64,000 bases of DNA, from assembly GCF_001730525.1 (NCBI RefSeq), contig NZ_MDFN01000021.1, forward strand, positions 22,140-86,139, read 5' to 3'. Each line of letters opens with the position of its first letter. The stretch's first letter is position 1. Below are positions 54,003-63,450 of this stretch, piece by piece. Below the pieces are notes generated by a model that was not told the origin of the DNA, did not search any database, and worked only from the letters and a program-made list of their open reading frames with translations. A program made the position numbers and the translations under genes. The DNA is from Arcticibacter eurypsychrophilus. GTDB taxonomy: Bacteria; Bacteroidota; Bacteroidia; Sphingobacteriales; Sphingobacteriaceae.

Positions 54003-54533
54003 ATGATAAAACAGGTACATTCTTCCAGATATATAGTGCTAAGCCTTCTTATTTTACTTGCCGCTTGTACAAGGGCTTTACCTGTTTACATTCCCCATAT
54101 TTGGAATTTTACTGCTGTAGGTGCTTTAGCCATATTTGCTGGATCTCAGTTTCAAAATAAAGTAATGGCCTTTATCGTTCCTTTAACTGCAATGGCCATA
54201 TCAGATTTTTTCCTAGGAAGTGGATTCAATGCCGTTGTTTATATCGGTTTTATCGTCATGGTGCTTTGTGGAGTTGCTATTAAAAATAAGGTTACCCCTA
54301 TGAAAATAGCCATCGCTTCAGTTGCAGGGTCCGTTCTATTCTTTTTAATCACCAATTTTGCATTCCTTTACCCTTGGTATCCTCATAATCTAAGTGGCAT
54401 TACGCAATCATATATTATGGGCTTGCCTTTCTTAGGTAACATGCTGGTAGCAGATGCTATTTATGGAACCATATTGTTTGGTAGTTTCTACTTACTGGAA
54501 AGAAGTTATCCTAAACTTTCTATTGTCAAATAG
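54003..54533 (+). CDS. Small membrane protein (DUF6580-like)
   Basis: About 176 residues from the ATG at 54003; a TTG two codons earlier overlaps the promoter box. Five to six transmembrane helices: IVLSLLILLAACTRAL, WNFTAVGALAIFAGSQF, AFIVPLTAMAISDFFLG, VVYIGFIVMVLCGVAI, IASVAGSVLFFLITNFAF and LVADAIYGTILFGSFYLL. The pattern fits DUF6580, a family of vitamin-transport-like (ECF S-component resembling) membrane proteins; the ISDFFLG and SGITQSY-type segments fit. No ATPase partner nearby. A TAACTTTG box is directly upstream. Confidence 0.72.
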   Translation: MIKQVHSSRYIVLSLLILLAACTRALPVYIPHIWNFTAVGALAIFAGSQFQNKVMAFIVPLTAMAISDFFLGSGFNAVVYIGFIVMVLCGVAIKNKVTPMKIAIASVAGSVLFFLITNFAFLYPWYPHNLSGITQSYIMGLPFLGNMLVADAIYGTILFGSFYLLERSYPKLSIVK

Positions 54534-54603
54534 GAAGTAAAATTCTCGGTGTTTATCCGATCTTAGAGGTTTTAAGCAAATTATTTCGAAAGTAAATAGA
54601 AGG

Positions 54604-55851
54604 TTAAACCCTAACTTGTCCTGTTCCCACAATAATCCATTTATAACTTGTGAGTTCTTCTAAGCCCATAGGACCCCTTGCATGTAGCTTCTGAGTACTA
54701 ATGCCTATTTCAGCACCAAGTCCAAACTGTGCGCCATCTGTGAAGCCTGTTGAGGCATTAGCGTAGACAGCCGCTGCATCCACATGGGAAAGAAACCTGT
54801 TAATGTTCTCTTCATTTTCTGAAAGAATAGCTTCACTATGTTTGGAGCTGTATTTTGCAATATGATTAAGAGCTGATTCCAGATCATTTACTGTTTTGAT
54901 GGAAAGCTTGTAATCCAGAAACTCAATCCCAAAATGCTCCTCCTTTGCTGGGAAAAGTAAATGAGCCGGATAATGATTTTTTAATGCCTCAAAAGATTGT
55001 TCATCTGCATATATGATTACGTTAGCACTACTCAGAGGTTCGGTTAGATAGGGAAGATCCTTAAGCTTTTGTTTATGAACTATTAAGCAATCTAATGAAT
55101 TACAAACACTTACCCTTCTTGTCTTCGCGTTGAAAATGATAGCCTGGCTCTTTTCTATATTGGCTGTTTCATCAACAAAAGTATGCACAATTCCAGCACC
55201 TGTTTCAATTACCGGTACTTTGGAATGCTCTCTAACATATTTTATTAAACTATGGCTACCTCGAGGAATAATCACATCAACGAAGCCAACCGCATTTAAA
55301 AGAGCTTCAGTAGCACTTCGATCAGGAGGAAGTAAAATGGCGACATGTTTGTTTATATGATTTGCATCCAAAACCTTGTGTACTAATGAAATCAGGGCTT
55401 CATTGCTGAAGGAAGCATCACTCCCTCCTTTTAAAACGGCAACATTTCCAGTTTTAATACATAGAGAAAATACATCTATGGTTACATTCGGACGAGCTTC
55501 ATAAATTACACCTACCACACCAAGGGGAACACGCAGCTTTTTTAAATTTAAACCATTAGGTAATGTTTTTTCAAGCAGTACTTTTTGCAAAGGACTATTA
55601 AGCTTAGAAACATTCACAAGGTCTGTTGCAATATCTGCTATCCTGCTTTTGGTTATTTTAAGCCGGTCATATTTTGGGTCCTCCGGACTCATTCTTAAAA
55701 GATCTTTTTGATTTTCATCAATAATAAAAGATTGCTCTTTCAGCAATTCCTCGGCAAGTTGAACTAAAACTGAAGCTATTTTTTTATCAGATAATTCAGA
55801 CAAGGATCTAGTAGCAGATTTAGCATTTTCGAAAGTATGCTGAAGATTCAT
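54604..55851 (-). CDS. proA: Glutamate-5-semialdehyde dehydrogenase
   Basis: About 415 residues from the ATG at 55851; a TTG three codons earlier, at 55860, is less likely. The catalytic Cys is in VSVCNSLDCLIV, the NADPH site near PLGVVGVIYEARPNVT, and C-terminal FGLGAEIGISTQKLHARGPMGLEEL is the family tail. It reduces gamma-glutamyl phosphate to the semialdehyde for proline. It lies 10 bases after proB. Confidence 0.96.
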   Translation of the reverse strand: MNLQHTFENAKSATRSLSELSDKKIASVLVQLAEELLKEQSFIIDENQKDLLRMSPEDPKYDRLKITKSRIADIATDLVNVSKLNSPLQKVLLEKTLPNGLNLKKLRVPLGVVGVIYEARPNVTIDVFSLCIKTGNVAVLKGGSDASFSNEALISLVHKVLDANHINKHVAILLPPDRSATEALLNAVGFVDVIIPRGSHSLIKYVREHSKVPVIETGAGIVHTFVDETANIEKSQAIIFNAKTRRVSVCNSLDCLIVHKQKLKDLPYLTEPLSSANVIIYADEQSFEALKNHYPAHLLFPAKEEHFGIEFLDYKLSIKTVNDLESALNHIAKYSSKHSEAILSENEENINRFLSHVDAAAVYANASTGFTDGAQFGLGAEIGISTQKLHARGPMGLEELTSYKWIIVGTGQVRV

Positions 55852-55861
55852 AGTTATCAAT

Positions 55862-56941
55862 TTAATGGGTCAAAAATAAGTAATCGTAATGTACTAAAGC
55901 TTTTTGTTTCTTGAGGCCTACTCTTTCTTTGGCTTTTTCTGAATTATATTCAGCAATGCCAAGTCCTATAGCTAGGTTGTCCTGATCGATTAACCGGATG
56001 ATGTCCCCTTTTTTGAAATCTTTTTCGATACCAATCAAACCAACTGGTAGTAAACTACTGGCTTTAGAAGAAGTCAGCGCAAGTTTAGCACCATCGTTAA
56101 TACGAACAACACCTGTTACATAATTTTCCGAGTTGGCAATCCATTTCTTTTTACCTGAAGCGATTTTTTGTGGAGCAAATCTGGTGTTAATGACCTTCCC
56201 TTTTAAAACTTTAGCAATTACATTCTCAGTTTTGCCATTCGCAATATGAACAGCGATGCCTAGTCCGGAAATTTTATGAGCCATATTTGATTTCGTAATC
56301 ATCCCTCCTCTTCCAAACTGAGACTTTTTGGCCGATATAAACTCGGAGAAATTGTTGAAATCAGGATCGATATTCTCTATCACTTTGGAATCTGGATTTT
56401 TGGGATCACCATTAAAAATTCCATCAACGTTACTTAAAATGATTAAGGCATCTGCATTAAGCAGGGAGGCAATCAACCCTGCCAGTTCATCATTATCTGT
56501 AAACATGAGTTCAGTAACAGATATGACATCATTTTCATTTATAACAGGGACTACATTATGCTGAATTAATATATCAAAGCAATTTTTCATATTCAGGTAG
56601 TGAAGTCTATCCCGAAAATCTTCTTTTGTGACCAATACCTGAGCACATACCAGGTTTTGTTTTTTAAATAGATCTGAATACGTATTAATGAGTTTTACCT
56701 GTCCTATTGATGCAAATAATTGGCGGGTCGCCACAGCATCACATTTATCTGACACAGAAAGCAAACTTCTTCCAAAGGCAACTGCTCCTGATGAGACTAA
56801 AATTATTTCTATGTTCTGTTTCTTAATTGCTGCAATTTGTTCAACTAAATGTTCAATGCGATGTAAGTCTGGAAGTCCATTTGCTTGAGTAAGAACATTT
56901 GACCCAACTTTTATTACAATCCGTTTGTAGTTTAAATCCAT
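55862..56941 (-). CDS. proB: Glutamate 5-kinase
   Basis: The protein has 359 residues. The amino-acid kinase domain (about 1-255) has IVIKVGSNVLT, ILVSSGAVAFGR and INENDVISVTELMFTDNDELAGLIASLL; a PUA domain follows (about 275-355, with KKGDIIRLIDQ). It phosphorylates glutamate in the first step of proline synthesis. First gene of proB-proA; a 20-base gap separates it from the small upstream gene. Confidence 0.96.
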   Translation of the reverse strand: MDLNYKRIVIKVGSNVLTQANGLPDLHRIEHLVEQIAAIKKQNIEIILVSSGAVAFGRSLLSVSDKCDAVATRQLFASIGQVKLINTYSDLFKKQNLVCAQVLVTKEDFRDRLHYLNMKNCFDILIQHNVVPVINENDVISVTELMFTDNDELAGLIASLLNADALIILSNVDGIFNGDPKNPDSKVIENIDPDFNNFSEFISAKKSQFGRGGMITKSNMAHKISGLGIAVHIANGKTENVIAKVLKGKVINTRFAPQKIASGKKKWIANSENYVTGVVRINDGAKLALTSSKASSLLPVGLIGIEKDFKKGDIIRLIDQDNLAIGLGIAEYNSEKAKERVGLKKQKALVHYDYLFLTH

Positions 56942-56964
56942 ACGATAGATAAAACTACAAATTT

Positions 56965-57159
56965 TTAAGACAAAAATGACTTCATTACATCATCATAAGC
57001 CTCAGAAGTGAAATAAATAATAGGTTCCTCTGATTCATGAGAAGCATCCATTATAATTTTTGACCCACCGTTATCCTGAGGGGTTATTTCTATGATTCTG
57101 TTCTTTTCAAACTGGGTGGGTATGTTATCAATAAGAACACTGAAAAAGTTGTATGCCAT
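56965..57159 (-). CDS. Small hypothetical protein (64 residues)
   Basis: I do not recognise a family. From the ATG at 57159 (a TTG at 57177 is a weaker choice) it reads MAYNFFSVLIDNIPTQFEK, a helix/strand mix, and ends SEAYDDVMKSFLS. It is acidic, without signal peptide or membrane helix. It is on the same strand as proB and only 23 bases upstream of it, so it may be the first gene of the proline operon. The small size and single window make a function guess unwise. Confidence 0.5.
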   Translation of the reverse strand: MAYNFFSVLIDNIPTQFEKNRIIEITPQDNGGSKIIMDASHESEEPIIYFTSEAYDDVMKSFLS

Positions 57160-57232
57160 ATAGTTTTGATTGCTCAATTAAGTTATAGTAAATATAATGA
57201 ACAAAAAATCTAAAATATAACCCAAAAAGGGT

Positions 57233-57263
57233 ACAAAAAAAACCGGAAGCAAAGCTCCCGGTT
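57233..57263 (-). terminator. Rho-independent terminator after adhE
   Basis: Stem 57241-57249 with 57255-57263 (AACCGGAAG against CTCCCGGTT) has one wobble on the minus strand and a five-base loop. It is followed on the minus strand by a T-run (A-run at 57235-57242 on plus). It lies 22 bases after the adhE stop codon. Confidence 0.85.
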
Positions 57264-57284
57264 TTTATCCTTAATAATTATTAA

Positions 57285-59921
57285 TTAGGCTATAACATCT
57301 GTTTCCAGTTTGAGCTCATCATTAGTCAAATCATTTCGTTTACCTTCAAAAGCATTAATATATAACTGTTTCAGTTCGCTTATTAATGGATATCTAGGGT
57401 TTGCACCAGTACACTGGTCATCGAATGCCTGTTCTGACATGGTATCTAAAGAACTGTAAAAAGCTTTTTCAGTTACGCCAAACTCTTTAATTGAAGTAGG
57501 AATACCAATTTTGGTTTTCAAATCCTCTAGAGCAGCAGTTAACAATTCAATCTTTTCATCTTCTGTTTCACCACCAAGGTTCAAGTAATCAGCAATCCTT
57601 GAATATCTCCATTTAGCATTCGGATATTTGTATTGAGGGAATGTAGCTTGTTTTCTTGGGTTGTCAACAGCGTTAAACCGGATAACTTCAGTGATTAACA
57701 TCGCATTAGCTACACCATGAGGTACGTGGTGAGTAGCACCAAGTTTATGTGCTAAAGAGTGACAAACACCTAAGAATGCATTTGCAAAGGCCATACCTGC
57801 AATCGTTGCAGCATGTGCCATTTTCTCTCTGGCTTTAACATTAGTAGTACCTTCATTATATGCCTGAGGAAGATACTTAAATATTAATCTGATTGCTTCA
57901 AGTGCTAAGCCATTTGTATATTCAGATGCTAAAACGGATACATACGCTTCAAGAGCATGTGTCATAGCATCAATACCTGAAGCAGCAGTAAGGCCTCTTG
58001 GCATTTTCATCATCAGCTCGGCATCTACAATTGCCATATTAGGAGTAAGCTCATAATCAGCTAGAGGATATTTCATTCCAGTATGTTCATCTGTAATTAC
58101 TGCGAATGGAGTAACCTCAGATCCAGTACCTGCAGATGTTGGAATAGCGACCATCATTGCTTTCTGGCCCATTTTAGGAAAATGATATACTCTTTTTCTA
58201 ATATCCATAAAACGCATGGCAAGGTCTTCGAAGCGAACCTCAGGGTGCTCATACAATACCCACATGATTTTTGCAGCATCCATTGGAGAACCACCACCTA
58301 GTGCGATAATTGTATCCGGTTGGAAAATTGCCATCTCAGCAGCTCCTCTTCTTGCAGTATCCAATGTTGGATCAGGATCTACATCAAAGTATACTGTATG
58401 TTCAATACCTAAACTTTCTAAAACCTTAACTACTGGATCGATGAAGCCTAATTTATATAACACTTTATCTGTTACGATAAAAGCTTTTTTACGACCAAGT
58501 TCCTTAAGCTCTCTTAAAGCAACAGGCATACAGCCATATTTAAAGTAGATCTTCGGTGGAACTCTGAACCATAACATATTTTCTCTTCTACTTGCTACGC
58601 TTTTAATATTTAATAAATGTTTAACACCAACATTTTCTGAAACAGAGTTTCCGCCCCAGCTACCACATCCTAATGTAAGTGAAGGGGATAACTTAAAGTT
58701 GAAGATATCGCCTATTGCACCCTGAGATGATGGCATGTTAATGATTGTTCTGCCGGTTTTCATTCTTGCACCAAATTGTTCAATCCGGTCATGAGACTTA
58801 TTTTCGTCAGTATAAAGAACTGATGTATGGCCAAAACCACCTAATTGTACTAACCGTGCTGCTTTATCTAACGCCTTTTCGAAACTTTCAGCCTTATACA
58901 TAGCCAGGACCGGAGATAATTTCTCGTGAGAGAACTCTTCGTCTTTTTCAACTGATTCTACCTCTCCAATAAGAATTTTAGAGTATTCAGGAACATCAAC
59001 ACCAGCTAACTTTGCGATTTTGAAAGCAGACTGTCCAACGATCTGAGAATTTAATGCACCGTTTACAACGATGACCTTACGTACTTTCTCAACTTCATTT
59101 GGTTTTAATATGTATGCTCCTCTATCTTCAAATTCCTGTTTTACTTCATCATAGATGCTATCAATAACAATCACAGATTGTTCAGATGCACATATCATTC
59201 CGTTGTCAAAAGTCTTTGAAAGAAGAATAGAGTTTACAGCCATTTTTAAATGGGCTGTTTCATCAATAATAGCAGGCGTATTACCAGCTCCTACACCAAT
59301 GGCAGGTTTGCCTGAAGAATAAGCTGATTTTACCATACCAGGTCCACCGGTAGCCAAGATCAAGTCGCATGCTCCCATTAATATTTGAGATAACTCAACT
59401 GTTGGTTCATCAATCCATGCGATAATGTCTTTTGGTGCCCCTGCTTCTACTGCTGCATCCAGAATGATCTTAGCTGCTGCTATTGTGGAATTTTTAGCTC
59501 TTGGATGTGGAGAGAAAATAATTCCATTTCTAGTTTTTAAAGCAATAAGTGCCTTGAAAATAGCTGTGGATGTAGGATTTGTTGTTGGTACTACAGCAGC
59601 AATAACGCCTATTGGTTCTGCTATTTTGGTTATTCCGAATGCTTCGTCTGTTTCAATAACACCACATGTTGGAGTGTCTTTATATTGATTATAGATATAT
59701 TCAGAAGCAAAGTGATTTTTTATTACTTTGTCTTCCACTATTCCCATTCCGGTTTCTTCAACAGCCATCTTGGCTAAAGAAATTCTGGAGTTATTTGCTG
59801 CAATCGCAGTTTGTCTAAAGATCTCATCCACCTGTACTTGAGTGTAAGTGGAAAATAATCGTTGCGCTTCACGGACTTTTTCAATTTTTTGAAGAAGCTT
59901 TTCTGCATTTGTAAGTTTCAT
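57285..59921 (-). CDS. adhE: Bifunctional acetaldehyde-CoA / alcohol dehydrogenase
   Basis: About 878 residues from the ATG at 59921; a TTG eight codons earlier is in frame. The N-terminal half is an acylating aldehyde dehydrogenase with Cys244 (GMICASEQS) as nucleophile. The C-terminal half is an iron alcohol dehydrogenase with GGGSPMDAAKIMW, GTGSEVTPFAVIT, the metal His residues in DAMTHALEAYVS and HSLAHKLGATHHVPHG. It turns acetyl-CoA to ethanol in two NADH steps and forms long helical spirosomes in E. coli. It is a fermentation enzyme, worth noting in a group that is usually aerobic. It has its own terminator. Confidence 0.96.
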   Translation of the reverse strand: MKLTNAEKLLQKIEKVREAQRLFSTYTQVQVDEIFRQTAIAANNSRISLAKMAVEETGMGIVEDKVIKNHFASEYIYNQYKDTPTCGVIETDEAFGITKIAEPIGVIAAVVPTTNPTSTAIFKALIALKTRNGIIFSPHPRAKNSTIAAAKIILDAAVEAGAPKDIIAWIDEPTVELSQILMGACDLILATGGPGMVKSAYSSGKPAIGVGAGNTPAIIDETAHLKMAVNSILLSKTFDNGMICASEQSVIVIDSIYDEVKQEFEDRGAYILKPNEVEKVRKVIVVNGALNSQIVGQSAFKIAKLAGVDVPEYSKILIGEVESVEKDEEFSHEKLSPVLAMYKAESFEKALDKAARLVQLGGFGHTSVLYTDENKSHDRIEQFGARMKTGRTIINMPSSQGAIGDIFNFKLSPSLTLGCGSWGGNSVSENVGVKHLLNIKSVASRRENMLWFRVPPKIYFKYGCMPVALRELKELGRKKAFIVTDKVLYKLGFIDPVVKVLESLGIEHTVYFDVDPDPTLDTARRGAAEMAIFQPDTIIALGGGSPMDAAKIMWVLYEHPEVRFEDLAMRFMDIRKRVYHFPKMGQKAMMVAIPTSAGTGSEVTPFAVITDEHTGMKYPLADYELTPNMAIVDAELMMKMPRGLTAASGIDAMTHALEAYVSVLASEYTNGLALEAIRLIFKYLPQAYNEGTTNVKAREKMAHAATIAGMAFANAFLGVCHSLAHKLGATHHVPHGVANAMLITEVIRFNAVDNPRKQATFPQYKYPNAKWRYSRIADYLNLGGETEDEKIELLTAALEDLKTKIGIPTSIKEFGVTEKAFYSSLDTMSEQAFDDQCTGANPRYPLISELKQLYINAFEGKRNDLTNDELKLETDVIA

Positions 59922-60038
59922 GATATTACTGGTTTTAATAATCAATGAGTAATTTGTGCTATAAAGGTATTTTTATAGAAGCAAATAATCAGTGACAGCA
60001 ATCAGGAATCGTCATGATGGTTATCATAAACCGCTTTA

Positions 60039-61943
60039 TTAGCCAAACAGGCTGTTTGTGTACTCTACTTTTAATTTAGATTGAAAGGTTTCAATGGTTT
60101 TAAATATCTCTTTAAGTGTTACTTGTTCAATTTTTGTCAGGGTATTGGGGTCGATGTAATTTTCAGGAAGCACTTTATCGTGAATGATCTGACTGGCTTG
60201 TTTTCTTAGTCTCATTGCCATCAGATAATAATAGGACTGAGTTAGTTCGTGATATTCCGTTTCTGAAAATATACCTGCATCTTTTAATGCTTTAATCCGT
60301 TCGCCTGTATTGGTTTTAAAGATTCTGTTCTTTAAAGCATATAACCGAACCAGGTCAACTATAGGAGTCATTGATTTCTTTATATCAAAGACTTCGTGTG
60401 AACCAATAGTTATCGTTTTAATGTTTTTGAAGAAAGTTAAAGGCGGCTGATACTGAACGGCATTATTTGCCATATAGAAAAATAACTTACCCATTGGCTG
60501 TTGCAATTTTTCATCCAAAAATTCCTGAAGTTCATCTATAATCTTTTTATTTCCATAAATATATCGGCAATCAAAAAAAGTGGAAAATTTAATTACCGTT
60601 TCAGGCAAAGAATCTTCAATCCAGCTCTCGTAATTACGTTTCCAATGCGAAAGAGAATGTGTCCAGTTCGGATTACTTGCCATGAAACCTCCTGTACAAT
60701 ACACAAATCCGATAAAATTTAATCGATCAGAAACAATTGTAGAAAATTTCAAGAAGTAATCCCGCACTAATTCCCTTTGTTCATTTGCTTTATCTTCGTA
60801 AATAATGGCATTGTCCTGGTCCGTCTTAAGCGTTTGTTCTTTGCGGCCTTCACTTCCCAAAACCATAAATACAAACTCAGCTGGTGGTGTACCTATTTCT
60901 TTGATCACCTCTTCAATTACCTTTTGAGCAATAGTATCTGCAATAGTGGAGATGATTTGATTGATGATCTCCGCATTTACTCCCCTGCCCAGTAATTGAG
61001 TAATCATTTGAGGGACTAGTTCCCACTTTGACTTCAATTCCTCCAATGATACTGCTAGTTTAACAGATTGTATATAAACCAACGGTGACTGTGCCTGCTC
61101 ACTTAATAACCTATTTCTACTTATTATACCTTTCAATGAACCCTTATCTTCAACAAGAAGATACTTGGTTTTGGTGGTAAACATCATTAATACGGCTTCA
61201 TACACGTAGGCCTGACTGTTTATGGTCATAACCGGGTTATCTACAACTTCAATTATAGGTTCATTTGGATCTTTCTTATTCGCGATTACCTTGTCGCGCA
61301 AGGTGATGTCGGTAATGAATCCAGCAACCTTATTTTCTTGATCTCTAACGATCAGGCAGCTTGTTTTTTGCTTAGCCATTGTTAATGCAGCTTCAAAAAT
61401 TGGCGTCTGCGAGTCACAATACACAATATCTTTATAACCGATACTTTCTATTTTACGGGAATATAGCTGTTCAGAGGCAATATAACTTTCTTCAAAAGAG
61501 GTAGGGTGCTTTGCAAAATGTGCGAACTCCTCATTAAGCATCCTTTTACCAAAATCTGTCGTAAAATGATGGAAAAAGTCTTCATAAGCATTGCATAATG
61601 CCCTGAAATCTTTACGGGGTAAAAAGTAAACAATTGTTCCTTTCTTTGCAATTACCGTGCGGAGCGATCTTTTCCTGTTCAGCAGAACGGACACTCCACC
61701 ATAACAAAATCCCCCATAATGATGCTCAAGCAGTCTGCGGGAATGTGAGCTATCGTAAAAGAAAGACTCATATTCACCTTCAACGATGATATCAATGCCT
61801 TTCATTTTAGTCAGTTCCTGCTGATAAATGACCGTATCCTTTACATATTTCACTTCATGAAATAAGTCGGAAACTCCCAGTAAAACTTCTTCGGGCAATA
61901 GGTTAAAAGGGATTACGTTTTTTAAAAATTCGACCCGTGTCAT
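60039..61943 (-). CDS. cNMP-binding / CBS / DUF294 nucleotidyltransferase-like regulator
   Basis: The protein has 634 residues. Domain order: cyclic-nucleotide-binding-like barrel at about 15-135 (IDIIVEGEYESFF, FCYGGVSVLL), two CBS domains at about 165-285 (VAGFITDITLRDKVI, LKGIISRNRLL), then a GlnD-like nucleotidyltransferase domain DUF294 with MVLGSEGRKEQTLKTDQDNA (about 357-376) and its helical C-terminal part. The GS and D-x-D motifs for nucleotidyl transfer are present. It overlaps the next upstream gene (exonuclease) by four bases. In other bacteria similar pairs sit next to acetate-transport and acetyl-CoA genes. Confidence 0.9.
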   Translation of the reverse strand: MTRVEFLKNVIPFNLLPEEVLLGVSDLFHEVKYVKDTVIYQQELTKMKGIDIIVEGEYESFFYDSSHSRRLLEHHYGGFCYGGVSVLLNRKRSLRTVIAKKGTIVYFLPRKDFRALCNAYEDFFHHFTTDFGKRMLNEEFAHFAKHPTSFEESYIASEQLYSRKIESIGYKDIVYCDSQTPIFEAALTMAKQKTSCLIVRDQENKVAGFITDITLRDKVIANKKDPNEPIIEVVDNPVMTINSQAYVYEAVLMMFTTKTKYLLVEDKGSLKGIISRNRLLSEQAQSPLVYIQSVKLAVSLEELKSKWELVPQMITQLLGRGVNAEIINQIISTIADTIAQKVIEEVIKEIGTPPAEFVFMVLGSEGRKEQTLKTDQDNAIIYEDKANEQRELVRDYFLKFSTIVSDRLNFIGFVYCTGGFMASNPNWTHSLSHWKRNYESWIEDSLPETVIKFSTFFDCRYIYGNKKIIDELQEFLDEKLQQPMGKLFFYMANNAVQYQPPLTFFKNIKTITIGSHEVFDIKKSMTPIVDLVRLYALKNRIFKTNTGERIKALKDAGIFSETEYHELTQSYYYLMAMRLRKQASQIIHDKVLPENYIDPNTLTKIEQVTLKEIFKTIETFQSKLKVEYTNSLFG

Positions 61944-62638
61944 ACAAGGAAAGATATTAGTATTGTTATAATGAATAATATTAAAACTGGTAATGCAAAA
62001 GCAAATCGCTTAGAATTTAATTTTACCTTATTCAAGCCAGCCTGTTGTGATGAAATAATTTCATCATTAATTATGCCTCTTTTTTGTAATTCAAAAAAAC
62101 AATTTGCAGTTGCTATTGAATCGGCTAAGGCATTATGAGGGTTTTCAAGACTTTTGTTAAAGAGCGTTTCATACAGCTCACCAAGTCTTAAAAAACTAGC
62201 TCTGGGGTTTTTAACCAGCTTTACCGTCGCCATCATCGTGCAAAATGTAGGTAAATCCGGTGCCGGATTCTTTACATTGGCACGATAAAAATCAGAGCCT
62301 ATCATGTGGAGATCCAACTCTGTGAAATGTCCCACGATCATAGGCTTGTAAGTCATCAGGTCTGAAGAAAGATCAGTCATCACCTCTTTCCTCAGCTGAC
62401 CCTTTTTCTTTCGGTACTCGTCTGAGAAGCCATGTATCTTAAAAGATGTGGATGAGGTCACAAAGTCATTATCACTAATAAAATGATCCTTGCGGATTAC
62501 CTCATGTCCGTTTTTAGTGTATACGACCCACGATACCTGGACAATATATGGCCAATTACCTATCTTTGAGTAAGGTTTATCCCACTTTTTAGGCAACCCA
62601 GACGTTTCAGTATCTATAAATAAATAATAATCCTTCAA
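61940..62638 (-). CDS. DnaQ-like 3'-5' exonuclease with a C-terminal membrane anchor
   Basis: The protein has 232 residues. The exonuclease motifs are FIDTETSGLP (Exo I), VGHFTELDLHMIGSDF (Exo II) and HNALADSIATANCFFEL (Exo III), so the metal-binding acids are complete. The last 20 residues (FALPVLILFIITILISFLV) are a clear hydrophobic anchor, unusual for the polymerase epsilon family. It overlaps the DUF294 gene by four bases (ATGA), so the two are co-made. The substrate is not known. Confidence 0.88.
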   Translation of the reverse strand: MKDYYLFIDTETSGLPKKWDKPYSKIGNWPYIVQVSWVVYTKNGHEVIRKDHFISDNDFVTSSTSFKIHGFSDEYRKKKGQLRKEVMTDLSSDLMTYKPMIVGHFTELDLHMIGSDFYRANVKNPAPDLPTFCTMMATVKLVKNPRASFLRLGELYETLFNKSLENPHNALADSIATANCFFELQKRGIINDEIISSQQAGLNKVKLNSKRFAFALPVLILFIITILISFLV

Positions 62639-62685
62639 CTCAATAATTTTTATTGACTCTATCCTTCCAATAAAGTCTTTAGGTT

Positions 62686-63450
62686 TTAGTCCAATCGCTG
62701 TCTTACTGCCTCATAAAGGATTACTCCAGCCGAAACAGAAACATTTAAAGAGCCTATGGTGCCACTCATTGGTATTTTAGATAAATGGTCAGCAATCCGA
62801 ATGATATCAGAAGAAATCCCATCTTCTTCTGATCCCATTACAATAGCTGTAGGGACTTTAAAGTCCACTGTGTATAAAAGATCATTTGTTTTCTCCGTAC
62901 AGGCAACGATCTGTATTCCTGAAGCTTGTAGAAAACGAACAACCTTCAACAGGCTTTCATGACGACAAACCGGAATATTGAACAATGCACCGGCTGAAGT
63001 TTTAATAGTATCCGGGTTAATCTGGGCAGAGCCTTTAACCGGAACGATAATCGCTTGCACACCTGAACATTCGGCCGTACGGGCAATAGCTCCCATGTTT
63101 CTTACATCCGTTATTCCATCTAAAATAATCAATAACGGAATTTTACCGTTTTCATAAATCTGAGGAACAATATCTTCAATATTCTGATAGGTAACCGGTG
63201 ATATCATACCTACCACACCCTGGTGGTTTTTCGTTGTAATGCGGTTTAGTTTTTCAACCGGAACCTGCTGGTAAGTAATCTCCGCTTCCTTCAATAATAC
63301 GCGTAGTTCATTAAAAAGTGCCCCTGTAAGGCCCCTTTGTACATAAACCGCTTCAATATCTTTTCCACTCTTAATCGCTTCAATTAAAGCACGTATGCCA
63401 AAGATCATTTGATTTTGCTCTCTACGGACTTTTTCAGAATTTGTATACAT
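62686..63450 (-). CDS. rlmB: 23S rRNA 2'-O-methyltransferase, RlmB-type (TrmH family SPOUT)
   Basis: The protein has 254 residues. N-terminal ribosomal-protein-like domain (MIFGIRALIEAIKSGK, VQRGLTGALFNEL) and the knotted catalytic domain with DVRNMGAIARTAECSGV, VMGSEEDGIS and IPMSGTIGSLNVSVSAGVILYEA. These are the three SPOUT motifs of RlmB. It methylates G2251 in 23S rRNA in E. coli. It lies 47 bases upstream of the exonuclease gene. Confidence 0.94.
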   Translation of the reverse strand: MYTNSEKVRREQNQMIFGIRALIEAIKSGKDIEAVYVQRGLTGALFNELRVLLKEAEITYQQVPVEKLNRITTKNHQGVVGMISPVTYQNIEDIVPQIYENGKIPLLIILDGITDVRNMGAIARTAECSGVQAIIVPVKGSAQINPDTIKTSAGALFNIPVCRHESLLKVVRFLQASGIQIVACTEKTNDLLYTVDFKVPTAIVMGSEEDGISSDIIRIADHLSKIPMSGTIGSLNVSVSAGVILYEAVRQRLD

